A model generated the notes under the pieces. The model worked only from the letters and a program-made list of their open reading frames with translations, was not told the origin of the DNA and ran no database searches. Shown here in pieces: positions 8,540-17,974 of a stretch of 64,000 nt of DNA. Within the stretch, counting starts at the first letter, position 1, and each line of letters starts with the position of its first letter. Origin of the DNA: Pseudanabaena sp. lw0831 (GTDB lineage: Bacteria > Cyanobacteriota > Cyanobacteriia > Pseudanabaenales > Pseudanabaenaceae); assembly GCF_016584665.1 (NCBI RefSeq), contig NZ_BBJB01000072.1, forward strand, positions 1 through 64,000, read 5' to 3'. Made by a program: the position numbers and the translations under genes.

Positions 8540-8590
8540 GCTTTATTGCGATCAAAGCTTTGCTTAGTAAAGCTTTGATCGCAATAAAGC
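8540..8590. repeat. 22-bp inverted repeat between blaI and the kinase gene
   Basis: Bases 8540-8561 pair perfectly with 8569-8590 around a 7-base loop. Bases near the centre (AAAGCTTT) are themselves palindromic. It lies in the divergent promoter region and abuts the next hairpin by one base. Confidence 0.7.
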
Positions 8591-8591
8591 T

Positions 8592-8651
8592 CCTTAGACT
8601 TGATTACAATCTTGCCATACTTGTATGGCAAGATTGTAATCAAGTCTAAGG
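8592..8651. repeat. 29-bp perfect inverted repeat before the kinase gene
   Basis: Bases 8592-8620 are the exact inverse complement of 8623-8651, with a 2-base loop. It ends 18 bases before the kinase ATG, so if transcribed it would be the whole 5' leader of that mRNA. It has no AAAACC ends, unlike the repeat family elsewhere. Confidence 0.75.
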
Positions 8652-8669
8652 CATCCACAGAAATAGTTT

Positions 8670-10733
8670 ATGAGTCTGACAACTGGGCAAATAGTCGGTG
8701 GGCATTACGAAGTTTCAGCACGTTTGGGTGGCGGTGGATTTGGGGAGACCTATCTCTCACGAGACTTACACTTGCCCGATCACCCCACCAGAGTAATTAA
8801 AAGACTAAGTCCACATATTCAAGAAGCGAGTGTATTGCAGCTATCGCGGCGACTTTTTGAAACAGAAGCTCAAGTTCTCTATCGCCTCGGAACCCATACC
8901 CAAATTCCGCAACTGTTTGCCCACTTTGAAGAATTATCAGAATTTTATCTAGTTCAAGAATATATTGATGGCAAAGACCTTAGTCATGAACTGCCGCGTG
9001 GCAAGATTTGGGAACAGTTCGTAGTTGCTGATTTATTGCAAAATCTCCTAGTCGTCCTCAGCTTTGTCCATCAAAACAATGTGATTCATCGCGATATTAA
9101 GCCCGAAAATATTATTCGTCGTCGGGATGGACAGCTTTTTTTAATTGATTTTGGTGTTGTGAAGCAAATTGTCACGCCCACGGCTCTCTTGGCTGGACAG
9201 CCAGACGATGGCTACACGGTGGGAATTGGTACGCCAGGATACATGCCTAGCGAACAGGCTCATGGCGAGCCAAAATTTGCCAGCGACATCTATGCGATCG
9301 GCATGATTGGCATTCAAGCTCTGACAGGTATTCCTCCTAGCCATTTAGCCAAAGACGACAACTTAGAAATTTTATGGCGAGCATCTGCGCCTAAGGTCTA
9401 TCCTGAATTTGCTGATATTCTTTCGCGTATGGTGCGGTTTGATTTTCGGCAGCGTTATTCTAGTGCTGAAGCAGTTTATGCGGTGATTCGAGAATTTGTC
9501 GACCGCTATCCAATCTCCCATGTAAATCACAGTTTACCAACTGTACTGATTTGTGGTGAGACGACCCAAAGAAGTAATCAAAACCTTAGTCAGCAAAATA
9601 CTCCTATACGCGATCTTCATTCTGCCCAGAAGCAGGAGTTACCAAAATCAAGAATTTGGAAATATTTTCAGCCTTGGCATTTGGGCTTAGGAATCATCAC
9701 TCTGGGCGCGATCGCAATCACGACAATAATTCTCATGTTTGGATCTTCCCCTAAGCCGATAAATCCAACTAATCTTGAGGAATCTCAAGAAAAAGCTGGA
9801 TTGCCAGAATCTTCACCTAAGCCAATAAATCCATCAACTTCAGTTCCATCAGTAATGAAGGAATTGACAATCAATGAGGCAAAGGATTTAATCTATGGAG
9901 TTACAATTAGTCCCGACAGTAAAATTTTGGCAGTGGCAAGCTCAGAGCGCATTATTGAGCTATGGGACTTAACCAAAAGCAAAAAATTACAGACACTCAA
10001 AGGTCATACAGGAAGAGTCTATGATGTGTACTTTAGTCCCGATGGCAAGCGTTTAGTTAGTGCCAGCGATGATCGCAAAGTAATCATTTGGGAAGTTTCC
10101 ACTGGTAAAATCTTAAATACGTTAGTGGGACATCAAGATCGCATATATACTGCTATCTTCAGTCCTGATGGCAAGTTGATCGCTAGTTCTGGAGCTGATC
10201 GCACAATTCGCCTATGGAATGCAGAAACTGGCAAATTAATCAGCACGTTAACTGAAAAATCTTGGGTCTACGATGTCTCATTTACACCCGATAGTAAATT
10301 CTTAGCAAGTGGTAGTGAAGATGGCGCAATTCGATTATGGAATGTGGAGACAGGAAAAGTTCTTAAGACCTTAGTAGAGAGTGGTAGCCCCGTGCGATCG
10401 CTCGTTTATAGCAATGACGGCAAGGCGATCGCTAGTGCGATGGAAGATAATACTGTGCGGCTATGGGATGCCAAGATGGGGCAGTTAAAGGATGTTCTTA
10501 CAGGTCATACTGGTGAGGTACATACGATCACTTTTAGTAATGACGGGAGTTTATTGGCTAGCGGTAGTGCTGATAAGACAATTCGGATTTGGTCTTTAAA
10601 GATCAAGCGATCGCCTCAAGTTTTATCAGAGCATGAGCGTGGCGTGTCATCGGTTGTATTTAGTACTGATCAAAAGCTGTTGATTAGTGGCAGTCTCGAC
10701 GGCAAGGTGAAAGTCTGGAAATTAGCAGACTGA
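8670..10733 (+). CDS. Hanks-type Ser/Thr protein kinase with C-terminal WD40 propeller
   Basis: Signalling kinase of 687 aa. The catalytic domain (about residues 10-275) has the Gly loop LGGGGFGETY, the VIKRL lysine, the catalytic loop HRDIKPENI near residue 140 and a DFG metal motif, all intact. A proline-rich stretch is followed by one membrane helix at about 335-358. Residues about 395-687 form seven WD40 repeats, enough for one propeller, which would sit on the far side of the membrane if the topology is simple. This arrangement is common in cyanobacteria. Partners and signal are unknown. The gene is divergent from blaI and has a strong palindrome in its leader. Confidence 0.93.
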   Translation: MSLTTGQIVGGHYEVSARLGGGGFGETYLSRDLHLPDHPTRVIKRLSPHIQEASVLQLSRRLFETEAQVLYRLGTHTQIPQLFAHFEELSEFYLVQEYIDGKDLSHELPRGKIWEQFVVADLLQNLLVVLSFVHQNNVIHRDIKPENIIRRRDGQLFLIDFGVVKQIVTPTALLAGQPDDGYTVGIGTPGYMPSEQAHGEPKFASDIYAIGMIGIQALTGIPPSHLAKDDNLEILWRASAPKVYPEFADILSRMVRFDFRQRYSSAEAVYAVIREFVDRYPISHVNHSLPTVLICGETTQRSNQNLSQQNTPIRDLHSAQKQELPKSRIWKYFQPWHLGLGIITLGAIAITTIILMFGSSPKPINPTNLEESQEKAGLPESSPKPINPSTSVPSVMKELTINEAKDLIYGVTISPDSKILAVASSERIIELWDLTKSKKLQTLKGHTGRVYDVYFSPDGKRLVSASDDRKVIIWEVSTGKILNTLVGHQDRIYTAIFSPDGKLIASSGADRTIRLWNAETGKLISTLTEKSWVYDVSFTPDSKFLASGSEDGAIRLWNVETGKVLKTLVESGSPVRSLVYSNDGKAIASAMEDNTVRLWDAKMGQLKDVLTGHTGEVHTITFSNDGSLLASGSADKTIRIWSLKIKRSPQVLSEHERGVSSVVFSTDQKLLISGSLDGKVKVWKLAD

Positions 10734-10828
10734 GAGGCATAGGGCAGCGCACCTCGTCATCTCATGCTTTTTGGGTTTTGAACTGTTAAAATGCAGATAG
10801 CAGTTACGACAGCAACTATGTAAGACTC

Positions 10829-12079
10829 ATGACATTAACCTATGAAAAGACTCTAGCAGATCGGGTCAGAGCAGATTTTGAGATTTTGAATCAAGCGGTC
10901 AATGGCAAGCCACTAATTTACTTTGATAATGCTGCTAGTTCCCAGAAGCCAAAATCGGTACTTGCAGCTTGGAAATATTATTACGAGCATGACAATGCCA
11001 ACGTGCATCGTGGCGCTCATACACTCAGTGCTAGAGCCACCGATGCCTATGAGGGAGCGCGGGACAAAATCGCTAAATTTGTCAATGCTAAGTCATCACA
11101 GGAAATCATTTATACCCGTAATGCCAGTGAAGCGATTAATCTCGTAGCCTATACTTGGGGATGGGCAAACCTGAAAGCAGGAGATGAAGTAATTCTCTCA
11201 GTAATGGAGCATCACAGTAACATTGTGCCTTGGCAGTTGATTGCTCAACGTACAGGCGCAGTTCTTAAATTCCTAGAACCCACAATCTTAGGGGAATTAA
11301 GCTTAGAGCAGTTTAAGTCTTTACTCAACCCTAAAACTAAACTGGTATCAATTGTCCATGTTTCCAATACTCTTGGTTGTGTGAATCCAGTGGAGGAGAT
11401 GATTCCATTGGCTCATGCTCAAGGCGCAAAGGTATTGCTAGATGCTTGTCAGAGTGTGCCACATATGCCCATTGATGTGCAGGCGCTTGATTGCGATTGG
11501 CTAGTGGCTTCGGGACATAAGATGTGTGCGCCGACAGGAATTGGGTTCCTCTATGGTAAGCGGGATCTATTACTAGAAATGCCTCCGTTTATGGGTGGTG
11601 GCGAAATGATTGCTGATGTCTTTCTCGATCATTCTACTTATGCTGGCTTACCCCACAAATTTGAAGCAGGGACTCCTGCAATTGGCGAAGCGATCGCTCT
11701 CGGTGCAGCGGTGGATTACTTGACTGCGATCGGCATGGATAAAATCCATGATTATGAACAGGAATTAATTGAATATTTGATGGATTATCTCGACGATATT
11801 CCTGACATCAAAGTTTATGGGCCAAGACATCACCGCGCAGGTTTGGCATCCTTCACGATCGCACATGGGATTCATGCCAATGACCTCTCGGCAATGCTCG
11901 ATCAAGATGGTATCGCTATTCGTTCAGGACACCATTGCACTCAGCCATTACATCGCTTTTTAGGAATTAGCGGCACGGCAAGAGCCAGTGTCTATTTCTA
12001 TAATACCAAAGCCGAAATTGATACCTTTGTCGCTTCCTTAAAAGATGCGATCGCCTTTTTTAAGAATGTGATGGCATAG
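10829..12079 (+). CDS. sufS: Cysteine desulfurase SufS
   Basis: PLP-dependent class V aminotransferase-fold enzyme that removes sulfur from cysteine for Fe-S cluster assembly by the SUF system. The 416-aa protein has the PLP lysine in [10 protein letters not shown] (about residue 229) and the persulfide-carrying cysteine in RSGHHCTQP (about residue 370). The spacing and the RSGHHC form place it in the SufS group rather than IscS. The other suf genes are not in the window upstream, where the kinase lies. The adenylate-kinase-like gene starts 4 bases after its stop, so they are probably co-transcribed. Confidence 0.95.
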   Translation: MTLTYEKTLADRVRADFEILNQAVNGKPLIYFDNAASSQKPKSVLAAWKYYYEHDNANVHRGAHTLSARATDAYEGARDKIAKFVNAKSSQEIIYTRNASEAINLVAYTWGWANLKAGDEVILSVMEHHSNIVPWQLIAQRTGAVLKFLEPTILGELSLEQFKSLLNPKTKLVSIVHVSNTLGCVNPVEEMIPLAHAQGAKVLLDACQSVPHMPIDVQALDCDWLVASGHKMCAPTGIGFLYGKRDLLLEMPPFMGGGEMIADVFLDHSTYAGLPHKFEAGTPAIGEAIALGAAVDYLTAIGMDKIHDYEQELIEYLMDYLDDIPDIKVYGPRHHRAGLASFTIAHGIHANDLSAMLDQDGIAIRSGHHCTQPLHRFLGISGTARASVYFYNTKAEIDTFVASLKDAIAFFKNVMA

Positions 12080-12083
12080 ACCG

Positions 12084-12644
12084 ATGGCAAGAATTATTCT
12101 ATTAGGTGCATCGGGTTCAGGACGAACCACCCAAGCTTTACATCTTCGATCTTTGCTAAATATTCCTGTGATCTCAACTAGCGAAATTTTGCGATTAGAG
12201 ATGGCAACAGCAACAGATTTAGGTATGGAAGTAAAAAGCTTCATCGATGCTGGTGAATTTGTGCCCGACATGCTGATGATTGAGTTGATGCGATTGCGTC
12301 TTAAGATGGAAGATGCTCAGCAAGGATGGATTTTAGAAGGTTATCCCCGCACGTCTTTTCAAGCAGAGGAGTTAGATTTTTTGTTGGATGAGTTGGGATG
12401 TCCTCTTGACCATGCAATCTATTTACAAGCTTCTGAAGAGACATTGATGCAGCGATCTCGATCGCGTGGTGGATCCGATGACACGATTGAGATAATTCAG
12501 AAACGGATCGAGCAGTTTTTGGATTTGACTATACCTTTATTGGAATATTACGGCTATAAACAGAAGTTACTGACTATCAATGGTGAGTACGATTTAGCTA
12601 CTGTCAGCGCTCGTTTAGAGCATGGCATAAACTTAAATTTGTAG
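12084..12644 (+). CDS. Adenylate-kinase-like nucleotide kinase with altered P-loop
   Basis: A 186-aa member of the adenylate kinase fold. The P-loop reads GASGSGRTT (residues 8-16), where the nearly invariant Walker A lysine is replaced by Arg14. The NMP-binding region, a GYPRT motif (standard form GFPR) and the LID-side arginine segment QRSRSRGG are still recognisable. The LID is of the short type without Cys. It follows sufS by 4 bases. The conservation elsewhere argues for a folded protein, but a Lys-to-Arg change usually damages phosphoryl transfer, so it may have weak or different activity. It is probably a paralogue rather than the essential adk. Confidence 0.8.
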   Translation: MARIILLGASGSGRTTQALHLRSLLNIPVISTSEILRLEMATATDLGMEVKSFIDAGEFVPDMLMIELMRLRLKMEDAQQGWILEGYPRTSFQAEELDFLLDELGCPLDHAIYLQASEETLMQRSRSRGGSDDTIEIIQKRIEQFLDLTIPLLEYYGYKQKLLTINGEYDLATVSARLEHGINLNL

Positions 12645-12673
12645 GGTTGCGCCGCTGTGGGGAGCAACCCTAC
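12641..12673 (+). terminator. Hairpin at the end of the sufS operon
   Basis: GTAGGGTTGC (12641-12650) pairs with GCAACCCTAC (12664-12673) around a 13-base loop. The stop codon of the kinase-like gene lies in the left arm. It is followed by a short T-rich run and then the dprA leader. Confidence 0.65.
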
Positions 12674-12716
12674 GGATTTTGGTAATTTATTTTGAGTACT
12701 TAATAATACAGAATTC

Positions 12717-13826
12717 ATGAGCCTTAGCCCAAATTCAGAAAGAGCCTATTGGTTAGCATGGTCGCAAATACGCGGTATTGGGCCTGTATTGATTAAACGA
12801 CTGTATCAAGCATTTGGCTATATGTCTGAGGCATGGAATGCTTTACCAAGTGATTTACATGCAATCGAAGGTATTGGTGGTCAGACCCTCGAAGCAATTC
12901 GCCAAGCTCAATGCGAAGTAGAACCTGTGGCTCTATTGGCAGTACATGAACATCACAATCTTAACTTCTGGACTCCTAGCGATCGCGAATATCCGCAGTT
13001 ACTTTGGGAGATTCCCGATCCACCATCAATTTTGTATTATCACGGTCACCTAACTAATTGGAATGAACGCAACACAATTGCGATCGTGGGTACGCGCAAC
13101 GCTACTCCCTATGGACGTAGGTGGACTAAAAAAATTGTGAGGGCTTTGGCAGAGCGTGGGTTTACGATTATTTCTGGTATGGCAGAAGGTATAGATGGCG
13201 AAGCACACAAAGCTTGTTTGGAAATTGGTGGTCAAACTGTGGCTGTGGTTGGCACGGGAGTCGATCAAATCTATCCGCATAGGCATAAAGATTTATATAC
13301 ACAAATTCTACATTCAGGTCTAGTCGTGAGCGAATATCCGCATGGTACTACTCCCAACAAAACCCATTTCCCAGCCCGTAATCGGATTATTGCGGGACTT
13401 AGCCGTGTGACATTAGTGATGGAAGCGCCAGAGCGATCGGGAGCCTTAATCACCGCCTATCAAGCCAATGAATATGGGCGCGATGTCTTTGCTTTGCCAA
13501 ATTCCCTTGATGTAAATGAAGCAAAGGGTTGCTTGAAGCTATTGGGTAAAGGGGCGCAGGCGATTTTAGGCGTGGATGAGCTATTGGAATCTTTGGGCAT
13601 GTTGCCGAATTTAGATAAACCTGCACCTGCGATCGCTATTTCTGAATTACCACTCTTACAACAGAATATTCTCCAAGCGATCGGATTTGGCGATCCTGTT
13701 GGGTTAGATTGGATTGTGGAACAAACAAAAGTGCCTTCGGGTGAGGTTTTAGGGGCTTTAACGCATTTGGAAATCGTGGGTGCGATCGCGCCTTGCCCCG
13801 GAATGCGATATCAACGTTTGGTATAA
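12717..13826 (+). CDS. dprA: DNA-processing protein DprA (Smf)
   Basis: Loads RecA onto incoming single-stranded DNA during natural transformation. The 369-aa protein has an N-terminal helix-hairpin-helix-like part (RGIGPVLIKRL, IEGIGGQTLEAI), the Rossmann-like core with GTRNATPYG at about residues 125-133, SGMAEGIDGEAH, GTGVDQIYP and FPARNRIIAGLS, and a C-terminal winged-helix domain. All hallmark motifs are present. It converges on recJ, with the long palindrome at 13825-13879 between them. It supports competence in this organism, as in other cyanobacteria with type IV pili. Confidence 0.95.
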   Translation: MSLSPNSERAYWLAWSQIRGIGPVLIKRLYQAFGYMSEAWNALPSDLHAIEGIGGQTLEAIRQAQCEVEPVALLAVHEHHNLNFWTPSDREYPQLLWEIPDPPSILYYHGHLTNWNERNTIAIVGTRNATPYGRRWTKKIVRALAERGFTIISGMAEGIDGEAHKACLEIGGQTVAVVGTGVDQIYPHRHKDLYTQILHSGLVVSEYPHGTTPNKTHFPARNRIIAGLSRVTLVMEAPERSGALITAYQANEYGRDVFALPNSLDVNEAKGCLKLLGKGAQAILGVDELLESLGMLPNLDKPAPAIAISELPLLQQNILQAIGFGDPVGLDWIVEQTKVPSGEVLGALTHLEIVGAIAPCPGMRYQRLV

Positions 13827-13879
13827 AACCCAAGAGGAGAATGGCGGCGCTTCGCGCCGCCATTCTCCTCTTGGGTTTT
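13825..13879. terminator. 26-bp perfect palindrome between converging dprA and recJ
   Basis: Bases 13825-13850 pair exactly with 13854-13879; loop TTC. Ends are AAAACCCAAGAG and the complement, and the centre is GGCGGCGC-TTC-GCGCCGCC. The left arm starts inside the dprA stop codon region. Stem length, loop and ends match the elements at 7000 and 18720. It should work as a terminator in both directions. Confidence 0.85.
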
Positions 13880-13907
13880 AATTTTGTCCAAACACAAGCG
13901 GCGATAG

Positions 13908-16199
13908 CTATATTATCAAATTCTTTAACTGACGATCAAAAAATTGTTGCTGGAAGGCTAACTCGTTCGCAGCTTGGATAAACTGCTTTGCTGGCGTAAA
14001 TCCATCATATGTTGATGTAATAGAACTTATACGGATCATCGAATCTCCATCACCTGATGGAGATTCGATCGCATTCACCGCATAACCATATTGTTGAAGC
14101 TCCTCAAATCCAATCTGCAACACATCTTGATCATCAATTCCTAATTTTGCGATTAGTTGCGATCGCTTAATTTCCTTACCTGTCCGACTCAGATATTTGG
14201 CAATTCCCACTAAAGTTTGCCATGCGATCGCTCCATTTATCTGTTCAGGGCGAGGATAAACTAAAGCGAGAGCTTGATTTGCTTGATGGGCGCGATCGAT
14301 AATGGAGTTTAAATCTTGCCAACTTTGAGGACAGCGATCGCAGATAGTTGCTGACAAGTGGTTATCAAGATCGAGCGGATCACGCCCTCGCCAATCAATG
14401 ATCTTGAGGTTTAGATCAGGATTTTTGATTGATGTTGCGAGGGACGGCAACTCATTGCTCAGAGGCGCACTCTGAGCATGGAAATCAAGCAATCGCACAT
14501 CATAACGGCGGCGAAAAGCATTATCGACTAGTTCAATCACCACATCGCAACTGGTATCGGGTAACTCATAGCTATAATGTCCCCACCAATCGCCATAAAT
14601 CTGATTGCCATTGCGATCGCTTAGAGTAAATTCTGTCTTAATATATTCAACTTTCTGTCCTTTTTGAGTCCGAATATTTGCATTGGATATCTCTGAAAAT
14701 TGGCAATCACGAACTAACAACTTGGGGTAGGGATTACCCATACCAAAAGGTTCTAGCTGCTTAAATTCATTAAATAATTCTTTGCTAAGATCGGCGATAT
14801 TTACTTCTAAATCAATGTTGATCGCTTTACTTTGCAATTGACCATATTGACTCCAAAATTTCTGATCGATAGACTCAGTGAGTAACTGCAAATTCTCAAG
14901 CTCAAAACTCAAACCTCCTGCAAGCGGGTGTCCGCCGAAGCTGAGCAATAGATGTTCTTGTCCTTTGAGGAGATCGTAAAGATTTATACCCTCTAGCGAT
15001 CGCGCACTACCTTTAGCAATTCCATTTTCAACTGTACAGAGAATCGTCGGACGACCATACTCGGCAACCACTTGTCCAGCCACTAAGCCCAAAACACCCA
15101 CCGACCATTGTGGATCGGCTAACACAATCAGCCCTGTCGTCGAAAGATCGAGTTGTTCAATTTTAGCTTGAACCTGTTTAAAGACCTTTTTTTGTAAAGA
15201 TTTGCGCTGTGTGTTAGCCAGTTCAGTCTGTTCAATTAGCGCTTTGCAGACCTTCTCATCGCGGGTAGTCAGCAATTCTACGCATTTCCGTACATCGCCC
15301 CAAATTCTACTCACGGCATTAATGCGCGGCGCAATCCCAAAGCTAATATCAATTGGGCGATCGCCAACTCGTTTACATTGCTCCAAGAGCATTCGCACCC
15401 CAAGACGTTTTTTTCGCCGCAATACTTCTATTCCCTTTTGAGCAAGGTATCGACAATCTCCTGTAAGTTTTACTAGGTCGGCAACTAAGCCGATCGCGAC
15501 TAAATCCAATAAATCCTCTAAAGGCTGTTGGGGAACTTCAGGTAGAGATTCATAGAGCGCTTCCATTAATTTATAGGCAACAGCCACACCCGACAAGTTA
15601 AATAATGGATGCTGAGTTGATAAGTAACGCGGATTGATAATTGCGACTACTGGTGGACGCTGATCTGGCAAAGTATGGTGATCGGTGACAATCACATCAA
15701 TTCCTAAATCCTGCGCATGGGTTAACGCATCAAAACAAGTGCTACCCGTATCACAAGTAATGATTAAACTTAGTGATTTCCCTTCTGTCTGGCATTGCGA
15801 TCGTAGCTCATCTAAGCTTCTAATCGAGATCCCATGAGACTCTTTAAGACGATCGGGGATATAAAAGACTAAGCGATCGCCTTGCGCGAAAAATTGTCCT
15901 AATCCCTCCCACAAAACCGATGTTGCGGTAATCCCATCTGCATCAAAATCCCCCCAAATTGCGATCGTTTCTCCCTGTTCATGGGCTTTCTGAATTCGGG
16001 CAATCGCCTGTTCCATTTCTACACCAAAAGCAAAGGCACTAGTGGGTTGATAAGCGGTAATGTCTAAGAATGATTCTACTTGTTCAGGCTCAATGATTCC
16101 CCTCTGACAAAGTAACTGCGCTGCAAATTTACCAACTTTTTCACTTAACCAAGTCGGTGGTTCAACTATTTCCAAAATGCGCCAATTGGTTAGGGACAT
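13908..16199 (-). CDS. recJ: Single-stranded-DNA-specific exonuclease RecJ
   Basis: 5'-3' single-strand exonuclease of the DHH superfamily used in recombination and repair. The 763-aa protein has motif GDFDADG (residues 83-89), the DHH triad in VTDHHTLPD, the DHHA1 motif SFGGHPLAGG, and then an OB-like domain and a C-terminal extension of about 200 residues, longer than the E. coli enzyme (about 577 aa). That size is common in cyanobacteria and Firmicutes. The start at ATG 16199 gives MSLTNW and a 10-base overlap with the upstream GNAT gene, which suggests translational coupling. Catalytic residues are intact. Confidence 0.94.
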   Translation of the reverse strand: MSLTNWRILEIVEPPTWLSEKVGKFAAQLLCQRGIIEPEQVESFLDITAYQPTSAFAFGVEMEQAIARIQKAHEQGETIAIWGDFDADGITATSVLWEGLGQFFAQGDRLVFYIPDRLKESHGISIRSLDELRSQCQTEGKSLSLIITCDTGSTCFDALTHAQDLGIDVIVTDHHTLPDQRPPVVAIINPRYLSTQHPLFNLSGVAVAYKLMEALYESLPEVPQQPLEDLLDLVAIGLVADLVKLTGDCRYLAQKGIEVLRRKKRLGVRMLLEQCKRVGDRPIDISFGIAPRINAVSRIWGDVRKCVELLTTRDEKVCKALIEQTELANTQRKSLQKKVFKQVQAKIEQLDLSTTGLIVLADPQWSVGVLGLVAGQVVAEYGRPTILCTVENGIAKGSARSLEGINLYDLLKGQEHLLLSFGGHPLAGGLSFELENLQLLTESIDQKFWSQYGQLQSKAINIDLEVNIADLSKELFNEFKQLEPFGMGNPYPKLLVRDCQFSEISNANIRTQKGQKVEYIKTEFTLSDRNGNQIYGDWWGHYSYELPDTSCDVVIELVDNAFRRRYDVRLLDFHAQSAPLSNELPSLATSIKNPDLNLKIIDWRGRDPLDLDNHLSATICDRCPQSWQDLNSIIDRAHQANQALALVYPRPEQINGAIAWQTLVGIAKYLSRTGKEIKRSQLIAKLGIDDQDVLQIGFEELQQYGYAVNAIESPSGDGDSMIRISSITSTYDGFTPAKQFIQAANELAFQQQFFDRQLKNLII

Positions 16200-16690
16200 G
16201 TTGCTATCGATAACTTCTTCTCCCAAAATAACGCATGACCCATTTCTGGGTTTAGTTCATAGCCACTAAAACCACAAGATTTATATGCAGCTTTAGCTGC
16301 ATGATTGCCATCTAAGACTTCTAGCGTTATTTTACAGCAGCCTAAATCACAAGCGATCGCCTCTACCATCTGTAGTATTAATTTCGACAAACCTTGACCT
16401 CGGTAAGGGGCAGAAACAATCAGATCATGAATATTCAGTAGAGGCTTACAAGCGAAAGTAGAGAAACCTTCCAAACAGATAGCTAGCCCCGCAGGAATGC
16501 GATCGACGAATGCGATAATGACATGCGCAGAACTCCGCTTGGATAATTCGGCAACTAGATTGTTTTTAGCAAATTCCGACAGATCTTGACCTCCTCCCAT
16601 TGCATCAAGAGCATATTCACTCATCAATTGGATTAACGCTTCTGTATGATCCTGCTTACTCAGATCTGCCTTAATTATTTCAATTGTCAT
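16190..16690 (-). CDS. GNAT-family N-acetyltransferase
   Basis: Acetyl-CoA-dependent acyltransferase of 166 aa. The CoA-binding motif A reads VSAPYRGQGLSKLIL, followed by the AAKAAYKSCGF motif B helix and strand. Both are typical of complete GNAT enzymes. The acceptor cannot be predicted. Its 3' end overlaps recJ by 10 bases on the same strand, so the two are probably one transcript. No link in function with RecJ is implied by the sequence. Confidence 0.88.
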   Translation of the reverse strand: MTIEIIKADLSKQDHTEALIQLMSEYALDAMGGGQDLSEFAKNNLVAELSKRSSAHVIIAFVDRIPAGLAICLEGFSTFACKPLLNIHDLIVSAPYRGQGLSKLILQMVEAIACDLGCCKITLEVLDGNHAAKAAYKSCGFSGYELNPEMGHALFWEKKLSIATCP

Positions 16691-16785
16691 TATCTTCGTA
16701 ATATGAACAAGCTAAAGTCTCTATTCTTAAGCCATCATAACTTTTTGATTTCAATAAATCAACTTTTCGATCTTACTCCCTTCCC

Positions 16786-16838
16786 AGTGAATAATTAGGT
16801 GGTGCGCGACGAAGTCGCGCACCACCTAATTATTCACT
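16786..16838. repeat. 25-bp perfect palindrome, AGTGAATAATTAG type
   Basis: Bases 16786-16810 pair exactly with 16814-16838; loop GAA. The outer end AGTGAATAATTAG also begins the degenerate copy at 63945. The inner stem GGTGCGCGAC-GAA-GTCGCGCACC resembles the core of the AAAACC family. It lies between the NADAR and GNAT genes, both on the minus strand, and could terminate NADAR transcription. Confidence 0.78.
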
Positions 16839-16877
16839 TTACAACACCTATTCTTTCCGTGGGAAAGGAGTAGTATC

Positions 16878-17330
16878 TTAATCTCGTTCAATACGTGCAG
16901 TTTGGATTTGAGTACGAACTTCTTGCAAGATTTTACCTAACATGTTTTTCCCAGAGCCATCGGCTCCACAGCCCCAATAGTAATCCCCTGGAGCATTTTC
17001 CACAATATCTTCATTACCTGTGGAAATTAAAAGCTCTCTAAGTTTAGGATGTGTTTGAAATTTCTGGAGAACCGCTTTACGCATCACATCGTCTTTTATT
17101 TCTTCCCAATCTTCTCTAATTGTGACAGCTCTACTCCTGCCAAGATTCGCGGCTGTTTTGGGATCGGGAGCATGGCGAATTTTATCTTGATAGGCTTTGT
17201 CTAAAAACTTTTGAGCTTGAAAATAATGTTCTGTAGTACGCCACCACTGATTATCTAGCTCAATGCCAAAGGGAGCAAAGTTAGAAAACTCAGAATATGC
17301 TTGGGTTGTCGTATAGAAATAGATAGTCAT
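16878..17330 (-). CDS. NADAR-domain protein (YbiA/DUF1768)
   Basis: A 150-aa NADAR protein. Characterised YbiA/RibX-type members hydrolyse the N-glycosidic bond of damaged riboflavin intermediates, and the superfamily also acts on ADP-ribose-type nucleosides. The family pattern is clear: FSNFAPFGIELDNQWWRTTEHYFQAQKF broken across the start, and near the end YWGCGADGSGKNMLGK. A purine-rich site AGAAAG precedes the ATG. It sits just downstream of two Uma2 genes on the same strand, so it may be co-transcribed. A role in nucleotide-damage repair is most likely. Confidence 0.85.
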   Translation of the reverse strand: MTIYFYTTTQAYSEFSNFAPFGIELDNQWWRTTEHYFQAQKFLDKAYQDKIRHAPDPKTAANLGRSRAVTIREDWEEIKDDVMRKAVLQKFQTHPKLRELLISTGNEDIVENAPGDYYWGCGADGSGKNMLGKILQEVRTQIQTARIERD

Positions 17331-17341
17331 AAATCTTTCTC

Positions 17342-17962
17342 TTAAATTTGTTCGCTATCAAAAAAATCGATGTTTTCGTAAAGTGCTGATAGAGGAAATT
17401 GGAGATCGATACTGGTAATGTGAATAAGCGGATCATCATGGTCGAAATTTGTCTGCTCGATCGCAATCGATAGATATTCCCAACCCAGATCAAGCCTCTG
17501 GTAAATTTCAATTCTGGGACGTTCAGAGTTGATGAGAATATAGGTTTGCAGCGTATCGATCAACATATAGTTTTGCTGCTTGATACCGCGATCGCGAGCT
17601 TCTGTTGTGGGCGATAAGACTTCGGCAATGAGAGTAGGATATTGCAAGAAATCACGAGAGAAGCGATCGCGCTCATCACAGGAAACCACCACATCAGGAT
17701 AATAATACTTCCCAGATCTGATGGTGACCTTGGCATCATTGACAGATACCTTGCAACCTTTACCCCGCAGATGCGGAATTAATAATGCCGATAAATTTGC
17801 AGGAATCTGGCTATGGGGAACTGTGCCGCCAGTCATCGCAAAAATTCTACCGTTTTCGTATTCATGTCTGCTATCTTGCACACTTTCCCAAGCGAGATAT
17901 TCTGTAGGCGACATGATTAGTTGATCATCTTGTGGGCTTATGTATTTTGGTTGAGCAATCAT
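17342..17962 (-). CDS. Uma2-family (DUF820) PD-(D/E)XK nuclease-like protein
   Basis: Member of the Uma2/DUF820 family, a restriction-endonuclease-like fold hugely expanded in cyanobacteria; function is unproven. The 206-aa product opens with a typical MSPTEYLAWESVQDSRHEYENG segment split by a turn, and has PDVVVSCD and LIAEVLSPTTEARDRG, which supply the acidic residues of the PD-(D/E)XK core. AGGAG lies about 9 bases before ATG 17962; a GTG one codon upstream is possible. It follows the next Uma2 gene by about 12 bases, so the two form one unit. Confidence 0.85.
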   Translation of the reverse strand: MIAQPKYISPQDDQLIMSPTEYLAWESVQDSRHEYENGRIFAMTGGTVPHSQIPANLSALLIPHLRGKGCKVSVNDAKVTIRSGKYYYPDVVVSCDERDRFSRDFLQYPTLIAEVLSPTTEARDRGIKQQNYMLIDTLQTYILINSERPRIEIYQRLDLGWEYLSIAIEQTNFDHDDPLIHITSIDLQFPLSALYENIDFFDSEQI

Positions 17963-17974
17963 CACATAACTCTC

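Noticed and set aside
8740..10733. WD40 repeats of the kinase considered as a separate gene
   Set aside because: The frame is continuous with the kinase domain, with a membrane helix between them; there is no internal start with a ribosome site.
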